A DNA stretch of 8,387 nt from NCBI GenBank assembly GCA_023418255.1, contig JAEZZZ010000011.1, positions 1 to 8,387 of the forward strand, given 5' to 3'. Position 1 is the first letter of the stretch; every line of letters starts with the position of its first letter. Position numbers and translations under genes: made by a program. Source of the DNA: Bacteroidota bacterium. Its GTDB lineage: Bacteria > Bacteroidota > Bacteroidia > Bacteroidales > Dysgonomonadaceae. A model generated the notes under the pieces. It was not told where the DNA came from. It saw only the letters and a list, made by a program, of their open reading frames with translations, and did not search any database. Below are positions 1 to 5,706 of this stretch, piece by piece.

Positions 1-90
1 GGGTATTCTAAAAATCCCCCCCCCCCCCCCCCCCGGCGTTGGCGGGTCAAATTCCGGGAAAAGTGTTAGCTGTTTTTCTCGTATCTCCAT
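1..90 (-). CDS. Partial reading frame with clamp-like QLTLF motif and poly-glycine tract, runs off left edge
   Basis: An ATG at 88-90 on the minus strand opens a frame of 30 codons that stays open to the left edge. Residues 7-11 are QLTLF, which fits the bacterial beta-sliding-clamp binding consensus QLxLF. A proline-rich stretch (PEFDPPTP) follows, then six consecutive GGG glycine codons from the 19-G homopolymer, then IFRIP. The frame starts 53 bases downstream of the stop of the DGR-type variable protein and would be the next gene of the leftward operon. There is no strong ribosome binding site. I do not recognise the product; the motif suggests a DNA replication, repair or modification protein, but the frame beyond the tract depends on the exact tract length. 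It may equally be a chance frame. Confidence 0.35.
   Translation of the reverse strand, partial: MEIREKQLTLFPEFDPPTPGGGGGGIFRIP
16..34. repeat. 19-base C/G homopolymer tract
   Basis: Nineteen consecutive C on the plus strand (G on the minus strand). Tracts of this length are prone to slipped-strand mispairing in cells and also to sequencing and assembly error. It lies inside the leftward frame that starts at position 90, where it encodes six glycines. Gaining one base (20 G) gives a TAG stop within nine bases of the tract; 19 or 18 G leaves the frame open to the edge. Confidence 0.9.
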
Positions 91-105
91 AGCAGGGTAT
101 TTAAT

Positions 106-123
106 GCCCGGCTTTCGCCGGGC
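106..123 (-). other. GC-rich hairpin with GAAA tetraloop downstream of DGR variable repeat
   Basis: On the minus strand the sequence reads GCCCGGC-GAAA-GCCGGGC, a perfect 7-bp stem with a GAAA loop, starting 20 bp after the stop codon of the variable protein. DGRs such as that of Bordetella phage BPP-1 carry a short GC-rich hairpin/cruciform with a GAAA-type tetraloop just downstream of the variable repeat, where it helps target recognition. Size, loop and position match. It is not followed by a T-run on either strand, so it is a poor intrinsic terminator, although an mRNA-end role cannot be excluded. Confidence 0.7.
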
Positions 124-143
124 TAAAGTTTAACTACTAAAGA

Positions 144-815
144 TTAACTGTTTAGGGGTAAAAATGCTGAAACGGGGCGAACTCTGTTCGTGTACGTCGC
201 CTTAGTGCTGTTGTTCGCGTAGCCGTAGTTGAGGTACAAACCCCACGCGTGGGTCGCGCTGTATTGCGTGCTGCTCCAGTACCAATCATTAAGCAGGGGT
301 TTGCCGCCTACGGCTTTCAGCGCAGCGTTAATTTGGGTAAAGTGGGCCAGTATGAAATACAGTTCGCCCAGACTTGGTATATATTCGTTATCGTCTATAC
401 CCATGTTCAGAATGTCCCGTATATCGTTCGTGGCTGTCATTCCGTCCATATCTTCCGCCGCTTCGTGGTAGTCGGTTATGAAGCGTTTGCCGCCGGGCTT
501 TGTTGTCAGTGGTCTATCGTTATCGCCTATGTCGAATAAGGTTAGCACCAGTGATTTGCCGCCGAATTTTACGCCTATACCCGTGCAGCCCTCCTTACCG
601 TCTTTCGATACTTCATACCCGGTATATGGCACAGCCGTTTTTCCGTACATCAGATAAATGCCGTCTGCCAGTTCGGTAGTCGGTTTGCTCTCCGGCTGTG
701 GCTCCGGTTCGTTACCCATCACGAAATCATAACTTTTCTTTGCTATTTCCTCATCAAAGCCGCAATCCTTAAATATGAAGTAACGCAGCATCTGTTCATT
801 TGTTAATTTGCACAT
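144..815 (-). CDS. DGR-type variable protein with C-type-lectin-like C-terminal domain
   Basis: A 223-aa protein. Residues 1-33 are a short helical N-terminus without signal peptide or lipobox, residues 35-46 a P/E-rich linker, then a domain of alternating beta strands (about 50-220). The end, W178-Y-W-SS, A190-W, then R211-V-R-P-V at 211-215, is the signature of lectin-fold (FGE/DUF1566-like) proteins that serve as targets of diversity-generating retroelements in Bacteroidales and their phages. Such proteins present a randomised binding surface. The final 40 codons are dominated by NNC (Tyr, Asn, Ser, His, Leu) and ACG/GCG codons, as expected when template adenines in AAC and ACG are randomised. 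The start ATG lies 1 base after the upstream stop codon, so it is translated as the last known gene of the replication operon. The ligand is unknown, and no template repeat or reverse transcriptase is in the window. DUF1566-like folds also occur without DGRs; the downstream GAAA hairpin favours the DGR reading. Confidence 0.78.
   Translation of the reverse strand: MCKLTNEQMLRYFIFKDCGFDEEIAKKSYDFVMGNEPEPQPESKPTTELADGIYLMYGKTAVPYTGYEVSKDGKEGCTGIGVKFGGKSLVLTLFDIGDNDRPLTTKPGGKRFITDYHEAAEDMDGMTATNDIRDILNMGIDDNEYIPSLGELYFILAHFTQINAALKAVGGKPLLNDWYWSSTQYSATHAWGLYLNYGYANNSTKATYTNRVRPVSAFLPLNS
171..284 (-). repeat. Probable DGR variable repeat (VR)
   Basis: Approximate extent, residues W178 to V215 of the variable protein. 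Seven codons are of the form ACG or GCG (residues 183, 187, 190, 200, 206, 207, 209), and many of the rest are NNC with variable first two bases (188, 189, 194-197, 199, 201-203, 208, 210). This is what adenine mutagenesis of a template rich in AAC and ACG leaves behind. The conserved RVRPV codons would correspond to the homing-initiation end. The borders cannot be fixed without the template repeat, which I do not find elsewhere in the window. Confidence 0.6.
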
Positions 816-816
816 A

Positions 817-1149
817 TCAATACTGGTTTAATTTGTTAATGTTCTTCTTTATTTTCGCTACGCACTCATCGCCTACATAGCTGTTAGCGGCTTCGCCCCG
901 TGCGCTCAGTATCTCATCCTCCAGCCCGTCACCGAAGTTGTGGAAAAAGCACAGAAACTTAGTGCCGTTGGATAATTCCACTACATAGGGTTTATCGTCC
1001 CTGTAGTCAAAATCTTCTTTCTCCAGACCGCTAACGCTTACCGTGTAGTTAGGGTTAAACTCTATTACATCGTGGTGTGCAGTCCAGCGTTTATCACCGT
1101 ACCGCTTTATAGCGGCGTAGTAAAATCTTAAAAATCGTCTTTCTGTCAT
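817..1149 (-). CDS. Hypothetical protein, 110 aa
   Basis: Not recognised. A soluble basic-then-acidic protein: a helical, aromatic and basic N-terminus (FLRFYYAAIKRYGDKRW), a probable beta-rich middle (residues 27-70) with an FLCFFHNFGDGLEDE stretch at 65-79, and a lysine-rich C-terminal helix. No transmembrane segment or signal peptide. It starts 4 bases after the polymerase stop codon and ends 1 base before the variable protein start, so all three are surely cotranscribed. Its position just upstream of a DGR target invites comparison with accessory variability determinant (Avd) proteins, which are of similar length, but Avd is a four-helix bundle and this sequence does not look like one. 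Confidence 0.7.
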   Translation of the reverse strand: MTERRFLRFYYAAIKRYGDKRWTAHHDVIEFNPNYTVSVSGLEKEDFDYRDDKPYVVELSNGTKFLCFFHNFGDGLEDEILSARGEAANSYVGDECVAKIKKNINKLNQY

Positions 1150-1153
1150 ATTC

Positions 1154-3100
1154 TTAGTCTTTTAGGTAGTATGGTGTCGTATAACCTGCGCCTTTCAGCG
1201 GCAAATCCCGGCACCAGCCAATAGGTTTGCAAAAAATGGCTTCCACGTCCTGTAGGGTCTGCCCCGGTTCCGCTTCTACCACTATCTCATCGTGTATGTG
1301 GAATACGATATTAAGCCCCGCTTTGTCGGCTCTCAGAATGATATAGCCCAGAATGTCACGGGCGATAGCCTGTACCACATTCTCGGTCAGCTTTCCGCCA
1401 TAGGTGCGTATCTTTTCCCACTTCTTCGTAGTCTGGTTCAGCCCCTCATACTCTATAATCTCGTGGTCGCCTCTCCATCCGTCCCCGTACTCCACGCCTA
1501 TAGTGGCGCGCGGGTAACAAATGGTTCTGCCGGACGGCAGGGTAATAAGCAGCATACCCCATCTGTAGGAAACTTCTATGCCTCTGTTAATCGTCACGCT
1601 TTCGCCCGTCTTGATAGCCTTAACCGCCGCTTGTTCTATGATAGTCCAAAAGCGTACTATCTTCGGGTTAGCGTCGCGCCACTTCCGTACAATTTCCTTT
1701 TCCTCGTACTCGGTCAGTCCCATACGGCTGCCCCCCATATTCTCCAGCGCACCCACACCGCCACCGTAGCCCAGTGCCAGCACCGCTATTTTGCCCTTGG
1801 CGCGCAGTTCTGCGTTTTCGCCGTGCTTCTCTACCTTGCAGTGGAACATTTGCCCGGCTGTAGCGCAGTAAATATCGCCGCCTTGTCGGAATACATCCAG
1901 CACCCAGTTTTCACCGGCCAGCCACGCGATAACGCGCGCCTCGATAGCTGAGAAATCGCAGACGTGGAAAACGCAGCCGGGCTTTGCGATAAATGCGGTA
2001 CGTATCAGTTCCGAAAGTACGTGCGTAGGGTTTTCGTAGTTCAGCTCGAAATCCTCCAAATCGCCCGCCTTGACTAACTGCCGCGCGTAGTCCAAATCGC
2101 GCAGGTGGTTTTGCGGTAGGTTCTGCACCTGCACCAGCCTGCCAGCCCATCGCCCGGTACGCGCCGCGCCGCAGAACTGCAAAAGCCCGTGTATTCGGCC
2201 ATCATCGCAGACGCATTGCAGCATAGCCGCGTATTTCTTGTTTGAGGTCTTGCCCATTTCGCGGCGTATGGCTAAAACGCGCTGCGCTTTCGGCCAGTAC
2301 CTAAACTGCTTGTCCATATCGTCCAAATCCTTTTTGTTGAGGCTGGCGATACTGAAACCAGTAGTTTTGTGCAGGTACTCTTTTATCTGCGCCGGACTGT
2401 TGGGGTTTTCCATCCCGGTTAGCTGCTGCGCTTCGGCAAATAGCTGCGCTTTATACTCATCGTCGAAACGGGCGGCGTTCTCGGCCAGCTGGCGGTCTAA
2501 CATAACGCCACGGTCGTTTATCCGCTGGTCTATGGTGTACAGCACTTCGTCAAATGCGGCAGGCTCCAGCCTGCGCACCTTGGCTAATATCTGCTGCTCT
2601 ACCTCCACGTCCCGGATATTGTACGCCTTGAATGTTTCCCACTTGTCGGGTGCATCTGCTGGCAGGTGCCGTTTGCCTCGGTTCGGTACGCTGAAATAGC
2701 GTATCAGTGCCGCGCCCTCTTTCATCTTACCGTCCGAAAGCCTCAGCACCTCACCACACTGCCCCAGCGATAGCGGTAAACCCATACGGGCGGCTCGTAC
2801 CATCGTACACCGCCACTGCGCCGGGTCTAACGGCTTGCCGAAAAAGTATTTGCCGATACAAACACGCTCAAAGGCGGCGTTAAATGCCGTCTTGGTAACT
2901 GCCGGGTCGGTCAGTGCGGCAAACACATCATCGGGTATTTTTTCGCCCTGCGCCAAATCCACGCATTTTACCGGGCTACCGTCCACGCTGTACCCAAATA
3001 GGATTATAGCGAAATCCGGCGCCTCCACATAGCGGTAAACGCCGCAGCTTTTCAAATCGTGGCTGCTGTAGGTTTCTATGTCTATCCCTATCTCGCGCAT
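1154..3100 (-). CDS. Phage family A DNA polymerase with 3'-5' exonuclease
   Basis: A 648-aa replicative DNA polymerase of the PolA family. The N-terminal DnaQ-like proofreading domain shows Exo I DIET (D7, E9), Exo II FNAAFE (N74, E78) and Exo III YNIRD (Y160, D164). The polymerase domain has a TGRWAGRLVQVQNLPQ strand (315-330), motif A CDFSAIEAR with catalytic D382, motif B with R433, K437 and Y445-G446, and motif C HIHDE with catalytic D604. There is no 5'-3' nuclease domain, as usual for phage enzymes. Aligning motif B on K437 and Y445 puts leucine 441 where E. coli Pol I has F762. It sits in one operon with a MazG-like protein, DUF2815 and DUF2800, a combination common in temperate phages of gut bacteria. 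The start is an ATG 3 bases after the preceding stop codon. Confidence 0.95.
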   Translation of the reverse strand: MREIGIDIETYSSHDLKSCGVYRYVEAPDFAIILFGYSVDGSPVKCVDLAQGEKIPDDVFAALTDPAVTKTAFNAAFERVCIGKYFFGKPLDPAQWRCTMVRAARMGLPLSLGQCGEVLRLSDGKMKEGAALIRYFSVPNRGKRHLPADAPDKWETFKAYNIRDVEVEQQILAKVRRLEPAAFDEVLYTIDQRINDRGVMLDRQLAENAARFDDEYKAQLFAEAQQLTGMENPNSPAQIKEYLHKTTGFSIASLNKKDLDDMDKQFRYWPKAQRVLAIRREMGKTSNKKYAAMLQCVCDDGRIHGLLQFCGAARTGRWAGRLVQVQNLPQNHLRDLDYARQLVKAGDLEDFELNYENPTHVLSELIRTAFIAKPGCVFHVCDFSAIEARVIAWLAGENWVLDVFRQGGDIYCATAGQMFHCKVEKHGENAELRAKGKIAVLALGYGGGVGALENMGGSRMGLTEYEEKEIVRKWRDANPKIVRFWTIIEQAAVKAIKTGESVTINRGIEVSYRWGMLLITLPSGRTICYPRATIGVEYGDGWRGDHEIIEYEGLNQTTKKWEKIRTYGGKLTENVVQAIARDILGYIILRADKAGLNIVFHIHDEIVVEAEPGQTLQDVEAIFCKPIGWCRDLPLKGAGYTTPYYLKD

Positions 3101-3103
3101 CGG

Positions 3104-3562
3104 CTAATCCTTTCTCAGTTCGTTATACCGCATTTTCAGATTAACCACTTTGCGCAGCCTCTCTATGTCGTGCTGGTCTGCCATCTGTCCGCAGACAAAC
3201 TGCACGGCACCGGTCAGCAGCATAACATCTATAGACCTGCCGGGCTGGAAATTGTCGCCCGCTTCCGTTCTGGCTTCCCACAACCACGTAGCCGCCACTA
3301 TCAGAATGTCGGCCAGTTCATCGGTCGCCGTGTTGTGAATTTTAGCCCCATAGTAAGCCGCAAAATCTTCATCCGATAGTTTGCCCGCCTGCTCTATTAT
3401 TTCGTCAAATTCGGGCGTTTCTGTGGCTTTGTCGGCGGCTTTCCAGTATTCGCACAGTTCCATGCGCAAAGATTGGATGCAGCCTACACCGGTAGTATCC
3501 TTGCCGCGCTTTATTGCCGCCGCGTGGCATCGCTCCGCTATGGTTAATAATATCTCTTGCAT
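3104..3562 (-). CDS. MazG-like nucleotide pyrophosphohydrolase
   Basis: A 152-aa all-helical protein. It carries the paired acidic motifs of the MazG/dimeric dUTPase superfamily: E35xxE38 in the first helix pair and E82xxD85 (DELADI) in the second, which bind the magnesium ions. A C-terminal KxRYNxxR (K143, N147, R150) resembles the phosphate-contacting end of such enzymes. Phage MazG-like proteins hydrolyse (d)NTPs or alarmones and adjust the nucleotide pool during replication. An upstream in-frame ATG at 3610 is less likely as the start: it would translate an inverted repeat, whereas the chosen ATG at 3560-3562 is preceded by a good AAAAGGA ribosome binding site. The gene ends 3 bases before the polymerase. 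The precise substrate cannot be read from sequence. Confidence 0.82.
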   Translation of the reverse strand: MQEILLTIAERCHAAAIKRGKDTTGVGCIQSLRMELCEYWKAADKATETPEFDEIIEQAGKLSDEDFAAYYGAKIHNTATDELADILIVAATWLWEARTEAGDNFQPGRSIDVMLLTGAVQFVCGQMADQHDIERLRKVVNLKMRYNELRKD

Positions 3563-3579
3563 ATCGTTTCCTTTTAATA

Positions 3580-3608
3580 GCCCGGTGCAGGATGCACCCA
3601 CACCGGGC
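3580..3608. promoter_or_regulatory. Intergenic inverted repeat upstream of MazG-like gene, two alternative hairpins
   Basis: GCCCGGTG (3580-3587) pairs perfectly with CACCGGGC (3601-3608) across a 13-base loop. A second hairpin, GGTGCA (3584-3589) with TGCACC (3593-3598) and a 3-base loop, shares bases with the first, so the two exclude each other. It fills most of the 69-bp gap between the stop at 3614 and the ATG at 3562, the largest gap inside the operon. No T-run follows, so it is not a classical terminator. A role in translational control, mRNA processing or partial termination is inference. Confidence 0.55.
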
Positions 3609-3613
3609 AAATG

Positions 3614-3844
3614 TTATACGTTTAGGTCGCTGGCGATTTTCCCTATAGCCATCAGACCCATAGCGACTACTATTTGGTTCTGTTCTTCTTTGCTTTCCAG
3701 CAGTTCGTTAAAATCTATCTCTACGCTGTCCATAGCGTCCATAGCCTCTATAATTGGTTTGCTGGCTTTAGCATCTATGGCAGTAGCGGATAACTTGATT
3801 AACGCCTGCTGTTCTTCGGTCAGTTTTATTACTATCTGCTTCAT
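3614..3844 (-). CDS. Hypothetical small helical protein, 76 aa
   Basis: Not recognised. Predicted mostly alpha-helical, beginning MKQIVIKLTEEQQALIKLSA and acidic in the middle (VEIDFNELLESKEEQ, about 42-56), with a hydrophobic C-terminal helix (VVAMGLMAIGKIASDL). No signal peptide. The ATG at 3842-3844 is preferred because it follows the DUF2815 stop codon by 4 bases, with TAAGGG acting as ribosome binding site. A longer frame reaching back to 3928 would overlap DUF2815 by 80 bases and is unlikely. Its place between the single-strand-binding protein and the MazG-like enzyme suggests a replication accessory role, without direct evidence. Confidence 0.7.
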   Translation of the reverse strand: MKQIVIKLTEEQQALIKLSATAIDAKASKPIIEAMDAMDSVEIDFNELLESKEEQNQIVVAMGLMAIGKIASDLNV

Positions 3845-3848
3845 ACCC

Positions 3849-4409
3849 TTACAAATCTTCGTCATCTTCCATATCAAGGTCGGCAAAGTCGCTTTCGGCA
3901 GATGCTCTGCCACCCAGACGCTCGTCATCCTTGTATTTCATAATGTTGTTAAGCCCGCACGCCACGCCACGGTTTCCGTTTACGTCATAGGCGTAGAATG
4001 TTACTGACATGATAGCCCAAACGCCGCTATATATATCGTCCTCATCTACGATAGGCGTTTTGTTCTTGTCTACGATACCGGGCCGTGTGTTGCTCTTTGC
4101 GTTCACGTAGAAATGTCCGGCATATACTTCGTCATCGTCTTTGTCGGTGTCACCGTCACGCAGCGGCATATCCAGTTTTTTAGGCTCTTTGCCGCCCCAC
4201 TTCGATACGATACCGGATTTTTTGGCTGTTTCGATAGCCTGCTGGATAGCCTTAATGGTTTCCTTTTCCTCTTTCGGTATCAGTACATTTGTCATGTACT
4301 TGCCGCTGGCGGTGTCGCCGTCCGGGGCAAACTTGCTAAATACGTGGGTGTAACTCAGTCGGCACGGGCCGAAAACTACCTTTGTTTCTTTTACTACTGG
4401 TGTAATCAT
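3849..4409 (-). CDS. DUF2815 phage single-stranded DNA-binding protein
   Basis: A 186-aa protein matching the DUF2815 family: an N-terminal strand with FGPCRLSYTHVF (13-24), a central AGHFYVNAKSNTRPGIVD (97-114) and IYSGVWAIMSVTFYAYD (126-142), and the GNRGVACGLNNIMKYKDDERLGG segment (145-167), typical of an OB-fold SSB-like protein. The C-terminus is strongly acidic and ends MEDDEDL, like the tails through which T7 gp2.5 and other phage SSBs contact the polymerase. The family is regularly encoded beside DUF2800 and a family A polymerase, as here. It would coat ssDNA at the phage fork. The start ATG at 4407-4409 has a weak ATAAAG ribosome binding site. Confidence 0.85.
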   Translation of the reverse strand: MITPVVKETKVVFGPCRLSYTHVFSKFAPDGDTASGKYMTNVLIPKEEKETIKAIQQAIETAKKSGIVSKWGGKEPKKLDMPLRDGDTDKDDDEVYAGHFYVNAKSNTRPGIVDKNKTPIVDEDDIYSGVWAIMSVTFYAYDVNGNRGVACGLNNIMKYKDDERLGGRASAESDFADLDMEDDEDL

Positions 4410-4436
4410 CTTTATAAATTTTTGGTGTTAAACATT

Positions 4437-4544
4437 TTATTTGTCTTTGTTGCTTCTAAATCCGTGTACCGCTATGCCCAGCAGGATAGCCAAATACAAA
4501 GCCCAAAACGGATGCTGCATAACGAAATCAAATACTACCTGCAT
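4437..4544 (-). CDS. Small single-pass membrane peptide, 35 aa
   Basis: A short frame filling the gap between DUF2800 and DUF2815. It starts MQVVFDFVMQ, has one hydrophobic segment (about residues 11-28, PFWALYLAILLGIAVHGF) and a positively charged tail (RSNKDK), which by the positive-inside rule would face the cytoplasm. The ATG lies 4 bases after the DUF2800 stop codon and the frame closes 27 bases before the DUF2815 start, so it fits the operon spacing exactly. No good ribosome binding site is visible. Function unknown; small membrane peptides are common in phage early regions. The main doubt is its size. Confidence 0.55.
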   Translation of the reverse strand: MQVVFDFVMQHPFWALYLAILLGIAVHGFRSNKDK

Positions 4545-4548
4545 AGGC

Positions 4549-5703
4549 TCATAGATTTATGCCTTTGAAATCATCCGCTACTGGGTCTATCGCCGGGCGT
4601 TTGTCGCTTTCCGGTGCCAGTGTCGGTTTGCCCTGCGGCTTTTCGATATAGTCGCTACAGATAGCGGCAAACTGTTTCTTTCCTACCAGCTTCTCCAGTT
4701 CGGTAATGGTTCGCAGTTCCTGCGGCTTGTATATCTCTGTGGTCTTGTATCCGGCTTTGTTCAGTGCCACGGCTGCGGCTTCTTGGTCGGTAATCTTCCG
4801 GACGCTGCGCCCCTCTACGATTTTCCAGCCGGGTAACTGTACACCGCTTAACGCCTGTTGCAGCGCGTAATCCTCCACGCCTGCCAGCCATGTTTTAACC
4901 GTAGCCAGCATCGGCAGTACATCCGTGGCCAGTTCTTCCGGGCTTAACAGTTTCGGGTCTGGGTGTTCTGAAGCTGCGCCGGTGCATTTCTGAGTAAGCA
5001 CCCGGCAGATGCTTTTAACCTTGCAGAATTGGCACCAGTCGCCCGGCACCTGTACGCCGTTTCCGCTGTATGCCTCATTTGCTTTTGGTATCAGCACTTC
5101 ATCCGTCCATGCCAGCAAATCGGATACGGATAACTCAAACTCGCTTAGGTTGTCAATACGCGGCTGTACTATGGTCATGCGTACCCGGTCTATCTTGTAC
5201 TCAAAGTTAAACCGGTCGTATGCGCCCAGCGCGTATATCATCATCTGCGGGTTACGGTATGCGGATACTCTTACACCTTTGCCGTACTTGAAATCTATTA
5301 CCTCCATAGTGCCGTCTGCGATTATGATAGCATCGGCAGTTCCGAAAGCGTCCGGTATATAGTTGCTGAAATCTAACCGGGTTTCTATCAGCAGCTGCGC
5401 ATCCGATACATTGGTGCGTGCAGCGTTGTATTTCTCCAGTACGATAGTCTTGTATGTGTCCGTGTATTCGTCCATTTCCCCGGTGTGGTATTGGCTATCC
5501 AGTTCGGCTATCTCCGCCGCCTCATCGGAAATGTCACGGCCTAAAAATTCTTTCAGCTTCATAGCGCAGTAGGCGTGCGCTAATGTTCCCTCTGCGGCAT
5601 AACTGCTGCCGCTGTCCTCTACTGTCGCCTCCAGCCGTGGCGCGGCTGTGCAGTTAATCCACCTGTGAGCGGCGGACGGGCTTAATAGTGCGTGCGTTTT
5701 CAT
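4549..5703 (-). CDS. DUF2800 RecB/Cas4-like PD-(D/E)XK nuclease
   Basis: A 384-aa protein of the phage DUF2800 family. The N-terminal SPSAAHRWINC and AEGTLAHAYC (E39, H43) match the start of RecB/Cas4-type nucleases. The catalytic core is GTAD (D124), VIDFKYGKG (D137, K139) and NPQMMIYALG (Q153). Four cysteines, C18 plus C224, C227 and C233, are placed as in the iron-sulphur-clamped nucleases of the AddB/Cas4 group, so a 4Fe-4S cluster is likely. About 150 C-terminal residues have no motif I recognise. It is expected to act as a DNA exonuclease in phage replication or recombination next to the DUF2815 ssDNA-binding protein. The start ATG lies 3 bases after the upstream stop codon. Confidence 0.87.
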   Translation of the reverse strand: MKTHALLSPSAAHRWINCTAAPRLEATVEDSGSSYAAEGTLAHAYCAMKLKEFLGRDISDEAAEIAELDSQYHTGEMDEYTDTYKTIVLEKYNAARTNVSDAQLLIETRLDFSNYIPDAFGTADAIIIADGTMEVIDFKYGKGVRVSAYRNPQMMIYALGAYDRFNFEYKIDRVRMTIVQPRIDNLSEFELSVSDLLAWTDEVLIPKANEAYSGNGVQVPGDWCQFCKVKSICRVLTQKCTGAASEHPDPKLLSPEELATDVLPMLATVKTWLAGVEDYALQQALSGVQLPGWKIVEGRSVRKITDQEAAAVALNKAGYKTTEIYKPQELRTITELEKLVGKKQFAAICSDYIEKPQGKPTLAPESDKRPAIDPVADDFKGINL

Positions 5704-5706
5704 AGG

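Noticed and set aside
106..123. The GAAA hairpin as a rho-independent terminator
   Set aside because: No T-run follows the stem on either strand, and another leftward frame starts shortly after; the DGR-type reading explains loop sequence and position better.
817..1149. 110-aa protein as DGR accessory protein Avd
   Set aside because: Length and position fit, but the middle looks beta-rich, whereas Avd is a basic four-helix bundle.
1292..1951. Long plus-strand open frame opposite the DNA polymerase
   Set aside because: It lies antisense to a clearly conserved polymerase with intact motifs and its translation shows no recognisable domain; a shadow of GC-rich codons.
3845..3928. N-terminal extension of the 76-aa protein
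   Set aside because: It would overlap DUF2815 by 80 bases, while an ATG with a ribosome binding site lies 4 bases after the DUF2815 stop.
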